Source: Desulfobulbaceae bacterium UBA5628 (GTDB lineage: Bacteria; Desulfobacterota; Desulfobulbia; Desulfobulbales; Desulfurivibrionaceae). From it: DNA of 22,948 nt. The position numbers and the translations under genes were made by a program. Positions 14,155 to 21,944 of this stretch are shown here, piece by piece. The notes under the pieces are model-generated. The model had not been told where the DNA came from and did no database searches. It saw only the letters and a program-made list of their open reading frames with translations. Position 1 is the stretch's first letter. Each line of letters starts with the position of its first letter. The stretch is taken from contig DIKC01000089.1 in the NCBI GenBank assembly GCA_002421565.1, positions 576-23,523 of the forward strand, in the 5' to 3' direction.

Positions 14155-14358
14155 ATGATTACAGCAGAAATCAAGGAAATGTCGATACGGGACAGAATCG
14201 TTCTGATGGAAGAAATTTGGGATACTTTGCGTCATGATCAAAACGAAATCGCATCTCCCGACTGGCACAGTGACATACTCGCGGAGAGGTTGAAAAAAAT
14301 TGAAACTGGCGAGGCCAAGTTTGTCTCGATTGACGATTTGAAGGCCGGTCGAAGATGA
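14155..14358 (+). CDS. Addiction-module antitoxin, Unstab_antitox (PF09720) type
   Basis: A small acidic 67-residue protein that fits the addiction-module component family. Its helical N-terminus is EIKEMSIRDRIVLMEEIWDTL, a tryptophan-bearing SPDWHSDIL segment sits in the middle, and the tail is LKKIETGEAKFVSIDDLKAG. In this family the protein binds a ParE-like toxin encoded immediately downstream. ATG at 14155 follows a strong AAAGGAG. Its stop overlaps the next start as ATGA. Length and both family segments are complete, so this module looks intact, unlike the minus-strand toxin pair about 1.8 kb upstream. Confidence 0.85.
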   Translation: MITAEIKEMSIRDRIVLMEEIWDTLRHDQNEIASPDWHSDILAERLKKIETGEAKFVSIDDLKAGRR

Positions 14359-14663
14359 ACGTCGATAAAATAATCGCCCTTGTTGAGGTTCACGATGACC
14401 TCAATGCGGGAGAATATTTTTACGAGTCCAGCGAAGCAGGCATAGGTGGCTATTTTAGGGATTGCCTCATTACCGATATTGAATCCCTTTTGCTTTATGC
14501 AGGGATTCATTCCAGGCATTTTGGTTTTTACCGGATGCTTTCCGCCCGCTTTCCGTATGCGATTTATTATGACATCCAACGCAGCACAGCGATTATCGTT
14601 GCCGTACTCGATATGCGGCGCGACCCCGCTTGGACAGCAAGAGTGTTGCAAGGAAGAAAATAA
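14355..14663 (+). CDS. ParE/RelE-like toxin partner of the addiction module
   Basis: A 102-residue protein paired by a 4-base overlap with the PF09720-type antitoxin. Family features are the N-terminal helix LVEVHDDLNAGEYFYESSEAG, the following IGGYFRDCLITDIESL helix, and the strand region FYRMLSARFPYAIYYDI then VAVLDMRRDPAW. The usual ParE fold is therefore complete. Toxins of this group act on gyrase or on ribosome-bound mRNA; the sequence alone does not say which. The first ten residues are more variable than in relatives. RecD begins 32 bases downstream with no clear terminator between, so read-through into recD is possible. Confidence 0.82.
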   Translation: MNVDKIIALVEVHDDLNAGEYFYESSEAGIGGYFRDCLITDIESLLLYAGIHSRHFGFYRMLSARFPYAIYYDIQRSTAIIVAVLDMRRDPAWTARVLQGRK

Positions 14664-14694
14664 TGAATCCGGTTGTTTCCTTGGGTAAAATCTG

Positions 14695-16422
14695 ATGCCG
14701 GATGTTCAGGAAGAATGGTTGGCGGAGTTGGCGGCCGAGGGGCTGGTTGGCGGGTTTGACCGGCACTGGGTCGCTTTTTTGCGGTGGCTGGAGCCGGGGG
14801 CGCCGCCGGAGGTGATTGTGGCCGGGACGCTGGCCCGCGCCGCCATTGATCGCGGCCATCTTTGTCTTGATCTTGGCCGGCCTTTGCTTCCGCCTGCCCT
14901 GGCTGCCCGTTGTGGCGGTCTGGCGGCCGATTGCCGTCCCGGCCTTGAAAATTCCGCTCTGGTGAGCAACGGCCGGGGGCCGGCGCGGACTCCGCTGGTG
15001 CTCGACCGCAACCGGCTCTATCTTTTCCGTTACTGGCAATACGAAACCAGGCTGGCCGAGGAGATTCTGGCGCGGGCCGGGGCGGCAAGCGAAGAGCAAG
15101 GCGAGGCCGGGCGGGCGGCCTTGGCGGAATTGACCGCTGCTGCCGGCATTAACCTTGCCCCTGATCAGGAGCGGGCGGTACTCACCGCCCTGGCCCGCAA
15201 GCTGGCCGTTATTTCCGGCGGGCCGGGCACCGGCAAGACCACCATTGTTTTTTTCATCCTCGCCCTGCTCCAGAAAATGGCGGCCAAGGCCGGGCGGCCG
15301 CCTTTGCGGATCATGCTCCTGGCCCCCACCGGCAAGGCGGCGGCCCGGCTCTCCCAGGCGGTGCAGGGGCTGGAGGCGATGACCATTCATCGCGCCCTGG
15401 GTTTTCAAAGCCGCACCCCGACCACTTTCCGCCATGACCGCCATAATCCCCTGCCCGTTGATCTGGTGGTGGTGGACGAGGCATCAATGGTGGACGTGGC
15501 CCTGATGAGCAAGCTGCTGGCGGCGGTGCCGGAAGCGGCCCGGCTGGTGCTGCTCGGCGACAAGGATCAGTTGGCCTCGGTGGAGGCCGGTTCCATCCTC
15601 GGCGACATCTGCCTGGCCGCCGCCGAGCCGCCCCTGGCCGCCTGCGTCATCCAGTTGCAACAGGGATTCCGTTTTGATGCCGGGCATGGGATCGGCGCCC
15701 TCACCCGGAGCATCAATGCCGGCGATGCCGACGCCGTGCTCGCTCTGCTGGCCGCCGGAGGCCGGGAAGCGAGCATCAGTCTGGCCGCCCCGGACGATCT
15801 GTTGCGGGATCAGGGGTTCCGGGAACTGGTGCTGGCCGGGTTCCACGATTTTCTCATGGCCGTTTCCCCGGCCGAGGCTCTGGCCCGGCTCGGCCGTTTC
15901 CGGCTGCTCTGCGCCCATCGCCGGGGCTGGCAAGGGGTGGCACAACTCAATCGCTTCTGCGAGCAGACCCTGGCCGCGGCCGGTCTCCTGCGGCCGCATG
16001 GCGAGTGGTACCAGGGGCGGCCCCTGCTGATCACCGCCAACGATTATTCCCTGCGCCTTTTTAACGGCGATCTGGGGGTGATATGGGAGGAGCCGGACGG
16101 CCAGCTGCGGGCCTGTTTTCTGGATGACGCGGGCCAATTTCGCACCCTGGCGCCGGGCCGCCTGCCGGCCCACGAAACCGCCTTTGCCATGACCATTCAC
16201 AAGAGCCAGGGTTCGGAATTCGAGCGGGTGGCGGTGATCCTGCCTTGGGAGGTGTCGCCGGTGCTGACCAGGGAATTGCTCTACACCGCGGTTTCCCGGG
16301 CCAGGGAGGAGGTGCGGATTTTCGGGCGGGAGGAGGTTATTCGGCAGGCGGTGGCGACTCGGGTGGAGCGAATTTCCGGTCTGGCCGACCGTCTCCGCCC
16401 GGAGCCGGATGGATCGCGTTGA
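14695..16422 (+). CDS. recD: RecD, exodeoxyribonuclease V alpha subunit (5'-3' helicase)
   Basis: The 575-residue protein (E. coli RecD has 608) is the fast 5'-3' SF1B motor of the RecBCD repair nuclease. An N-terminal domain of about 150 residues normally docks on RecC. Helicase motifs follow in order: Walker A GGPGTGKTT at 175-183, APTGKAAARLSQA, Walker B VVDEASMVD, motif III LLGDKDQLASVEAGSILGD, QGFRF where many RecD proteins have SYRF, TIHKSQGSEF at 500-509, and LLYTAVSRARE. No recB or recC lies nearby in the window; the genes directly upstream are an addiction module and a nuclease-like gene, so an accessory insertion may have separated recD from its partners (inference). Its last 86 bases overlap the 3' end of xseA on the other strand. 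The ribosome site is weak. Confidence 0.92.
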   Translation: MPDVQEEWLAELAAEGLVGGFDRHWVAFLRWLEPGAPPEVIVAGTLARAAIDRGHLCLDLGRPLLPPALAARCGGLAADCRPGLENSALVSNGRGPARTPLVLDRNRLYLFRYWQYETRLAEEILARAGAASEEQGEAGRAALAELTAAAGINLAPDQERAVLTALARKLAVISGGPGTGKTTIVFFILALLQKMAAKAGRPPLRIMLLAPTGKAAARLSQAVQGLEAMTIHRALGFQSRTPTTFRHDRHNPLPVDLVVVDEASMVDVALMSKLLAAVPEAARLVLLGDKDQLASVEAGSILGDICLAAAEPPLAACVIQLQQGFRFDAGHGIGALTRSINAGDADAVLALLAAGGREASISLAAPDDLLRDQGFRELVLAGFHDFLMAVSPAEALARLGRFRLLCAHRRGWQGVAQLNRFCEQTLAAAGLLRPHGEWYQGRPLLITANDYSLRLFNGDLGVIWEEPDGQLRACFLDDAGQFRTLAPGRLPAHETAFAMTIHKSQGSEFERVAVILPWEVSPVLTRELLYTAVSRAREEVRIFGREEVIRQAVATRVERISGLADRLRPEPDGSR

Positions 16423-17740
16423 CCCGGCATTGCAGTTCGCCGTCGTGGAGGATCAAGTCCAGGCGGTCGCCCGGCGAGGCCTGGGTAACTGAACGGAGAA
16501 CGCTGCCGTCGGCCCGTTTGGCAATGGCATAGCCCCGCTGGAGTACGGCCAGGGGGCTGACCGCATCCAGCACCCCGGCCAGTTGCCCCAAATGGTGGCG
16601 CTGCTGATTGAGCCGCTGACGGACCAGGAAAGCCAGACGCAGGGTGTGTTCTCGGAGCGCGGCCCGCTGGCGGGCGATTTCCCGGCCGGGATCGTGGCGG
16701 TGCAAGATGGTCACGTACCCGTCCACCTTGTGGCGGGCCTGGCGGAGCCGGGCCAGGGCGGCGTGGGCCAGTTCCGTTTCCGCATGATCGAGGCGGAGGG
16801 CGTAGTTGGCCAGCATCACCGAGGGGTCGCGGAGCAGCCGGCGGCAATTTTCCACCCGTTGCCGCTGTTCCCGCAGCCGCCGTTCGATGGCCCGGCCCAG
16901 GCGGCCTTGCAGTTCCGTAAGCCGCGCCAGCAGCGCCGCTTGTTCCGGCAGGATCAGTTGGGCGGCGGCGGTGGGGGTGGGGGCGCGGAGATCGGCGACA
17001 AAATCGGCAATGGTGAAGTCGGTTTCATGGCCCACCGCCGAGACCACCGGGATGGCCGAGGCCGCGATCGCCCGGGCCAGCACCTCTTCGTTGAAGGCCC
17101 ACAAATCTTCCAGGGAACCGCCGCCCCGGCACAGTACGATAACTTCGGTCTTGCCCCGCTGGTTGAGGGCCGCGATGGCGGCCGCGATCTCTCCGGCCGC
17201 GCCCTCGCCTTGGACCCGGGCCGGTAGAATCTCCACCTGGGTGGTGGGGCAGCGCTGCCGGGCCTGGCGGAGAAAATCATGCACCGCCGCCCCTTGGGGC
17301 GAGGTGATCAGGGTGATCCGCTCCGGCAGAAAGGGGAGCGGTTTTTTCCGCTCCTCGTCAAAAAGACCCTCCGTTGCCAGCCTCCGCTTCAACTGCTCGA
17401 AGGCGAGCTGGAGCAGGCCGGCCCCCTTGCTGTCCAGCATATCGACGATCAGTTGGTATTCCCCCCGCGCTTCATATACCGAAACCCGGCCCCGGCAGAC
17501 CACCTCCAGGCCGTCGGCCGGGGTGCAGGCCAGGTAGCGCTGCTGGGGCTTGAACAGCACCGCCCGGATCTGGGCCTCGCTGTCCTTGAGGGTGAAATAG
17601 AGGTGGCCGGACATCGGCCGCCGGAGGTTGGAAATCTCGCCGGTCACGGTCACCACCGGGAAGGAGGTCTCCAGCAGGCCCCGGATCGAACGGGTCAGCT
17701 CGCCGACACTCTGAATTCGGCTGTCAAAGGGGTTTTCCAT
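16337..17740 (-). CDS. xseA: Exodeoxyribonuclease VII large subunit
   Basis: The 467-residue protein has an N-terminal OB-fold (SVGELTRSIRGLLE to about 105, with TGEISNLRRPMSGHLYFTLK), a catalytic domain with ITSPQGAAVHDFL (145-157), CRGGGSLEDLWAFN (204-217) and GHETDFTIADFVADLRAPTP (237-256), and a long coiled-coil C-terminus rich in Arg, Leu and Gln. With several XseB subunits it degrades single-stranded DNA into short oligonucleotides in repair. No xseB is adjacent. ATG at 17740 lies 15 bases after the stop of the P-II-like gene in the same direction, so it is probably co-transcribed with that pair. The Shine-Dalgarno is poor, which agrees with dependence on upstream translation. The C-terminal tail runs antisense to the end of recD. 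Confidence 0.93.
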   Translation of the reverse strand: MENPFDSRIQSVGELTRSIRGLLETSFPVVTVTGEISNLRRPMSGHLYFTLKDSEAQIRAVLFKPQQRYLACTPADGLEVVCRGRVSVYEARGEYQLIVDMLDSKGAGLLQLAFEQLKRRLATEGLFDEERKKPLPFLPERITLITSPQGAAVHDFLRQARQRCPTTQVEILPARVQGEGAAGEIAAAIAALNQRGKTEVIVLCRGGGSLEDLWAFNEEVLARAIAASAIPVVSAVGHETDFTIADFVADLRAPTPTAAAQLILPEQAALLARLTELQGRLGRAIERRLREQRQRVENCRRLLRDPSVMLANYALRLDHAETELAHAALARLRQARHKVDGYVTILHRHDPGREIARQRAALREHTLRLAFLVRQRLNQQRHHLGQLAGVLDAVSPLAVLQRGYAIAKRADGSVLRSVTQASPGDRLDLILHDGELQCRVNAIHPAPGGDGRPDRKFAPPESPPPAE

Positions 17741-17755
17741 CGTGGTTTGCCGCCG

Positions 17756-18109
17756 TTATTTCCGTAAATGGGGAGGGACATGGGTGCCGGCCATCAGCAC
17801 CGGGGTGACGAAAACAATGCCCATGCCGGGGGTGTCCAGGCGGCCGGCAAAATAGACCGCCTCGAAGATCCGTTCGGTCATCTGGGCCGAAACCAGGATG
17901 GTGATCACCTCCTTTTCCGATTCCACCGCCACTCCCAGCAGCCCCAGCCGTTCCCGCACCCCGGTGCCCCGGGCGTAATGGATGGTGGCGCCCTGGCAAC
18001 CGGCGTCCACCGCCGCCTTGACCACCGCGTCGGCCTCGCCCTTCTGGAGGATGCAGGTCAGCAGGTTGAGGTCGGTGAGCACCGTAAGTTCTTTTTTCGC
18101 TTCAGACAT
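17756..18109 (-). CDS. P-II-like signalling protein paired with DUF1538 membrane protein
   Basis: A 117-residue protein with the P-II (GlnB-like) ferredoxin-like fold: LTDLNLLTCILQKGEADAVV, then GCQGATIHYARGTGVRERLG, EVITILVSAQMTERIFEAV and the C-terminal GMGIVFVTPV, which stands for the usual GDGKIFV. The T-loop region between the second and third strands is a few residues shorter than in GlnB and lacks the uridylylated tyrosine, so GlnD control is unlikely. P-II proteins form trimers that bind nucleotides and small metabolites and often gate membrane transporters. ATG at 18109 has GAGGA upstream, and the gene overlaps the end of the DUF1538 gene by 8 bases, which strongly suggests a shared function. 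An in-frame ATG at 18154 would add a basic tail without a ribosome site. Ligand unknown. Confidence 0.8.
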   Translation of the reverse strand: MSEAKKELTVLTDLNLLTCILQKGEADAVVKAAVDAGCQGATIHYARGTGVRERLGLLGVAVESEKEVITILVSAQMTERIFEAVYFAGRLDTPGMGIVFVTPVLMAGTHVPPHLRK

Positions 18110-19844
18110 GGTCTTGTTCCTCGCGGGCGGTTTTTGCCTGGACGGCGTGGACATAAAGGCCGAAGATCAGCACCGACAGAATCGGGCCGATCGAGGCCAG
18201 GGCGAGAACCCCGAACCCGTCTCCGGTCTTGACGGCGGCGGCAAAGCCCAGGCCCATGGCCAGAACCAGGGGCACGGTGATCGGGCCGGTGGTCACCCCG
18301 GCGCTGTCCCAGCCGATATTGACATATTTATCCTCGGAAAGCACGGTCAGAACCAGGGCCAGGCCATAAAGGGGCAGCACCAGCCAGACCACCGGCAGGC
18401 TGAAGACGATTTTCAGCACCCCCAGCACCAGCCCGCCGGCGACCCCGATGCTGACCGCGATCATCACCAGTTTTTTGCGGAAGGCGCCGTTGGTAAGATT
18501 TTCCACCGTCAGGCCGAGGGCGTTCAAGGCCGGTTCGGCCAGGGTGGCGCCGTAGCCCATGAAAAAGGCGAAAAGGACGCAGATCAGCAAGCCCAGGAAA
18601 GCGCCGTAAAGGGGGGAGTCAAGCACCGATTCGATGGCGGCGTAGGCGGCCGGCACCACCGACCCCACCTGATTGCCCAGGGGCGAGAGGCCGAAGCTGA
18701 GGCCGAGGTTGAAAAGCGCCATTCCGATCAGGCAGAGAAAGAGGCCGTAAACAATGATCGCGGGGTGGGCCAGCCGTTCCTTGAGCACAAAACGCTGGAC
18801 CAGGAAAAGAAAGAGAGCCAGGGGCACGATCGCCCGTAAGGCCAGCAGGATGCTTTCCAGCAGCGGCGCCCCGAACCAGGCCGGGCCGGCGGCGGGAGCC
18901 GGAGCGGCGGCAGTTCCCGGCAATGCTGCCAGGGCTTCGGCCGGTAGCGGCAGGGCCGGGGCAAGGGGATCCAAAAAGATCGCCAGTAGCAGCACCGCCA
19001 TGATCGGATAGAGGGAGGCGAGGGTGACCAGGCCGAAGCCGGGAATGTTGCGGGTGTGTTTATGCTTGATTGCGCCCGCCACCCCGATTCCCAGGGAAAG
19101 CACCAGCGGCACCGTCACCGGGCCGGTGGTCACCGCCCCGCAATCCCAGGCCAGGCCGATCACCTGGGCCAGATCGGGACGGGTGGCGGCGTAGGCGGTC
19201 AGGCCGAGGGTGGGGGGCAGGGAAAGGTAGATCAGCCGTTTGAGGCTCCAGCCTTTGATGAACATCATAATCCCCAGCAGAGTGGCGATGCCGACCCCCA
19301 TTGCCACCGCCGCCACGGTCCAGCCCGCGTAACGGTTGAGCATGGCGTGGAGCAGGGGCGCCTCGGCCGGGTCCACGATCCGGCCCGCTTCCTTGAGCAC
19401 CCCCATGGCCGGTTCGGCAAAGGTGGCCCCCACCCCCAGGGCAAAGGCAATGGCCAGCACCGCCCGCTTGCGGGCTTTGACCGGCAGGGAATCGCCGATC
19501 GCCTGGCCAAAGGGCATCAGCCCCACCTTGAGCCCCTCCATGAAGAACATCAGCCCCAGGATCACCCCGATCAGCCCCAAGGCAATGGCCGGGCCGCCGC
19601 TGACCTCCTGTTTCATGATGATCAGTTGAAAGAGCAGGAGATAAAGGGCGATAGGCACCACCACCCGCAACTGTTCCCGCAGCCGGACCTTGACGTAGGG
19701 CGCGATGATGGTCAGGGCCTGGGCCGGGCTGGTGACCAGCCGTTCCCGCTTGCCGCCCGCCGGCAGGTCCAGCCGGTGGAAGGGCAGGTAATGGTAATGG
19801 CGGGCGGTTTCCTGAAGATATTTGCCGTACTTGATGCGCTTCAT
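18102..19844 (-). CDS. DUF1538 integral membrane protein with two internal repeats
   Basis: The 580-residue protein has about twelve membrane segments and is an internal duplication of the DUF1538 unit. Paired signatures are GATFAEPA (139-146) with GATLAEPA (432-439), GAVTTGPVTVPLVLSLG (236-252) with GVTTGPITVPLVLAMG (516-531), and GFGLVTLASLYPI with GFGVLALASIGPI. The halves are joined by an Ala/Pro-rich linker near 300-322. The two-fold repeat with conserved Gly-Pro breaks and acidic AEP motifs inside membrane regions suggests a transporter with inverted or parallel repeats, but no substrate is known to me. A 55-residue basic, His/Tyr-rich N-terminal tail precedes the first helix. The P-II-like gene overlaps its 3' end, and xseA follows. 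The start at 19844 has no clear ribosome site. Confidence 0.85.
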   Translation of the reverse strand: MKRIKYGKYLQETARHYHYLPFHRLDLPAGGKRERLVTSPAQALTIIAPYVKVRLREQLRVVVPIALYLLLFQLIIMKQEVSGGPAIALGLIGVILGLMFFMEGLKVGLMPFGQAIGDSLPVKARKRAVLAIAFALGVGATFAEPAMGVLKEAGRIVDPAEAPLLHAMLNRYAGWTVAAVAMGVGIATLLGIMMFIKGWSLKRLIYLSLPPTLGLTAYAATRPDLAQVIGLAWDCGAVTTGPVTVPLVLSLGIGVAGAIKHKHTRNIPGFGLVTLASLYPIMAVLLLAIFLDPLAPALPLPAEALAALPGTAAAPAPAAGPAWFGAPLLESILLALRAIVPLALFLFLVQRFVLKERLAHPAIIVYGLFLCLIGMALFNLGLSFGLSPLGNQVGSVVPAAYAAIESVLDSPLYGAFLGLLICVLFAFFMGYGATLAEPALNALGLTVENLTNGAFRKKLVMIAVSIGVAGGLVLGVLKIVFSLPVVWLVLPLYGLALVLTVLSEDKYVNIGWDSAGVTTGPITVPLVLAMGLGFAAAVKTGDGFGVLALASIGPILSVLIFGLYVHAVQAKTAREEQDHV

Positions 19845-19892
19845 GAGCAGGTTAATTATTCTGATCAGCCCGCGCTGGCAAGTAAAATGAGA

Positions 19893-19968
19893 GATGATTT
19901 TTTAGGCAAAAGCGGCTATGTTAACAAATTTCCGGTCGCGTAACCGGGAAGATGCCGCGAAAATCATC
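19893..19968. other. Nested inverted repeats in the divergent DUF1538/TPR gap
   Basis: GATGATTTT (19893-19901) is the perfect reverse complement of AAAATCATC (19960-19968), 58 bases apart. Between them TTCCGGT (19930-19936) can pair imperfectly with ACCGGGAA (19943-19950). The whole lies in the 144-base gap between two divergent genes, ending 20 bases before the TPR gene start. It could be an operator pair or a leader structure; no clear promoter was identified. Confidence 0.35.
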
Positions 19969-19988
19969 GTCTGCCGAGGATAAACAAC

Positions 19989-20666
19989 ATGAGCGACAAA
20001 AGCCTCTTTAAGCCGGAAAACATTCTTAACGCCGATGCCCTGGAGGGTAAACGTGATCTCCTGGAAGAACTTAACCTGCCACCCTGGCTGATCGTCTGGC
20101 TGCGGCTGAATCAGCGGCTGCTGATCGGGATCGCGGTGACGGTGGTGGTGGTGCTGGTCGGCTGGAGCAGCTATTCCCAGTATGCCGCCAACCGCGAACA
20201 GCAGGCAGCGGCCCTCTTGGCCCGGGCGATGGAGGCAACGGAACCGGCCCAGCGGCGGCCGTTGCTGGAAGAGGTGGTCAATGATTTTGGCGGCACCGGC
20301 CCGGCCTTGTGGGGCCGGATCGAACTGGCCCATCTGGCGGCGGCCGCCGGCGACCGGGAAGGCGCGATCAAAGGTTATGAGGCGGCGCTGGCCAAAGTGG
20401 ATGAGCGGCATCCCCTGGCTCCCTTGGCCCGCTACCGTCTGGCCGGGGTGCTGGCCGCCGATGGTCAGCGGGAACGGGCCGTCGGTCTTTATCGGGAACT
20501 GAGCGAAACCCCCGGTTTCAGCGGCTTCGGCTACCTGGGACTGGCGGAAATCCATGAACAGCAGGGTGAGACGGAACAGGCCAAGGCCATGTACCAAAAG
20601 GTGCTGGCGGCGGAGGAGGTTTCTCCCCTGGTGCGGGAGACCGCGGAGCAGCGCCTGGCCCGTTGA
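19989..20666 (+). CDS. Membrane-anchored tetratricopeptide protein (YfgM/TPR_21-like)
   Basis: A 225-residue protein with a cytoplasmic tail of about 42 residues, one hydrophobic helix (44-60, IGIAVTVVVVLVGW), and a C-terminal part made of helix pairs typical of TPRs, for example ALWGRIELAHLAAAAGDREGA and GYLGLAEIHEQQGETEQAKA. The layout is that of YfgM-like ancillary envelope proteins, whose TPRs face the periplasm and contact the SecYEG translocon or chaperones. The exact role here is not known. It is the first gene of a run that continues with panC (11-base gap), panD and the mqn genes, so it probably shares their promoter. The ribosome site is GAGGA before ATG at 19989. Confidence 0.75.
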   Translation: MSDKSLFKPENILNADALEGKRDLLEELNLPPWLIVWLRLNQRLLIGIAVTVVVVLVGWSSYSQYAANREQQAAALLARAMEATEPAQRRPLLEEVVNDFGGTGPALWGRIELAHLAAAAGDREGAIKGYEAALAKVDERHPLAPLARYRLAGVLAADGQRERAVGLYRELSETPGFSGFGYLGLAEIHEQQGETEQAKAMYQKVLAAEEVSPLVRETAEQRLAR

Positions 20667-20677
20667 GGGTTGAGGTT

Positions 20678-21529
20678 ATGGAGATCGTCAAGCCGCCGGA
20701 GGAGATGAGCGCCTGGTCGGAACGGCAACGGGCGGCCGGCCGGAGCATTGCCCTGGTTCCCACCATGGGCTGTTTCCATGCCGGTCATCTCAGTCTGATG
20801 CGCGAAGCCGCCCGGCGGGCCGATTTGGTGGTGGTGAGCCTCTTTGTCAATCCCATCCAGTTCGGGGCCGGGGAAGACCTGGCCCGTTATCCCCGTAATC
20901 TGGAGCGGGACGCCGAACTGGCGGCCGGGCAGGGGGTGGTAGTACTTTTTGCGCCGGAAGCGGCGGCCATGTATCCGTCCGGTTTTCAGAGCAAAATATC
21001 GGTGGCCGGGGTTAGCGAAGGCTTGTGCGGCCGCAGCCGGCCGGGTCATTTTGACGGGGTGGCCACGGTGGTGGCCAAGCTGTTCAATATCGTCCGGCCC
21101 CGGGCCGCGCTCTTCGGGCGCAAGGATTTGCAGCAGTTGGCGGTGATCCGGGCCATGGTCCGGGATCTCAATTGGCCGATCGAGATCGTCGAGCATCCGG
21201 TGGTCCGCGAAACGGACGGACTTGCCATGAGTTCGCGCAATACTTATCTTTCCCCGGAGGAGCGGGTGAGCGCCCGTTCCTTGTCCGTTGCTCTGGGCCA
21301 TGTCCGGCAACGGGTGGCGGCCGGCGAGCTTGATCCGGCGGTGCTACGGGCCGAGGCCGAGGCGATTTTGCAACAGGCCGGGGTAATCCCGGAATATCTT
21401 GAATTTGTCGAGGCCGCCACCCTGGCCCCGGCCGCGATGGTCGGGCCGGACACGGTCCTGGCCCTGGCGGCCCAAGTGGGCAAGACCCGGCTGATCGACA
21501 ACGCCCGTTTGTTTGGGGCGGAACTTTAG
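20678..21529 (+). CDS. panC: Pantothenate synthetase
   Basis: PanC joins pantoate and beta-alanine using ATP to make pantothenate, in the cytoplasm. From ATG at 20678 the protein has 283 residues, the same as the E. coli enzyme; GAGGG lies 8 bases upstream, whereas the longer frame from TTG 20663 begins inside the previous stop. Motifs are PTMGCFHAGH (28-37; ATP site histidines H34 and H37), VNPIQFGAGEDLARYPR, GLCGRSRPGHFDGVATVV (116-133), FGRKDLQQL (146-154) and the KMSKS-like MSSRN (184-188). PanD, which supplies beta-alanine, is next, 25 bases downstream. panB is not in the window. All catalytic residues I can recognise are present. Confidence 0.95.
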   Translation: MEIVKPPEEMSAWSERQRAAGRSIALVPTMGCFHAGHLSLMREAARRADLVVVSLFVNPIQFGAGEDLARYPRNLERDAELAAGQGVVVLFAPEAAAMYPSGFQSKISVAGVSEGLCGRSRPGHFDGVATVVAKLFNIVRPRAALFGRKDLQQLAVIRAMVRDLNWPIEIVEHPVVRETDGLAMSSRNTYLSPEERVSARSLSVALGHVRQRVAAGELDPAVLRAEAEAILQQAGVIPEYLEFVEAATLAPAAMVGPDTVLALAAQVGKTRLIDNARLFGAEL

Positions 21530-21554
21530 TTTTGCGGATTGAGGAAACGGAAAA

Positions 21555-21935
21555 ATGTTGCGGGAAATGCTGAAATCGAAAATCCACCGGGCCACGGTGA
21601 CCCACGCCAACCTCAGCTACGAGGGCAGTCTCACCGTGGATCGCACCCTGATGGCGGCGGTTGGGTTGCTGCCCTTTGAACGGATTCACGTTTACAACAT
21701 CAACAACGGCGAGCGCTTCGAGACCTACGTGATCGAAGGGCCGGCCGATTCCGGGGTGATCGCCCTAAACGGGGCCGCCGCCCGCAAGGGCATGGTCGGC
21801 GATCTGATCATTATCGTCAGCTACGCCCAGTACAGCCCCGAGGAACTGGCGGATTACCAGCCGCAGATCGTGGTGCTCGGCCCGGACAATCGGATCAGAA
21901 AGATCGGGCTGGCCGGCCAGGTCCATCCCGACTGA
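21555..21935 (+). CDS. panD: Aspartate 1-decarboxylase proenzyme
   Basis: PanD converts L-aspartate to beta-alanine with a pyruvoyl cofactor made by self-cleavage. The 126-residue proenzyme has the cleavage site YEGS, cutting between G24 and S25, and the catalytic residues K9, T57 and Y58. It begins [16 protein letters not shown], standard for the family, and ends with the usual tail (E. coli also has 126 residues). GAGGAAACGG lies upstream of ATG at 21555. It sits between panC and mqnB in one operon. The PanZ-type activator is restricted to enterobacteria, so spontaneous maturation is expected. Confidence 0.96.
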   Translation: MLREMLKSKIHRATVTHANLSYEGSLTVDRTLMAAVGLLPFERIHVYNINNGERFETYVIEGPADSGVIALNGAAARKGMVGDLIIIVSYAQYSPEELADYQPQIVVLGPDNRIRKIGLAGQVHPD

Positions 21936-21944
21936 GACGGTGGG

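Noticed and set aside
18102..19943. Long plus-strand frames across the DUF1538 gene
   Set aside because: His/Gln/Gly-rich antisense shadows of hydrophobic coding sequence.
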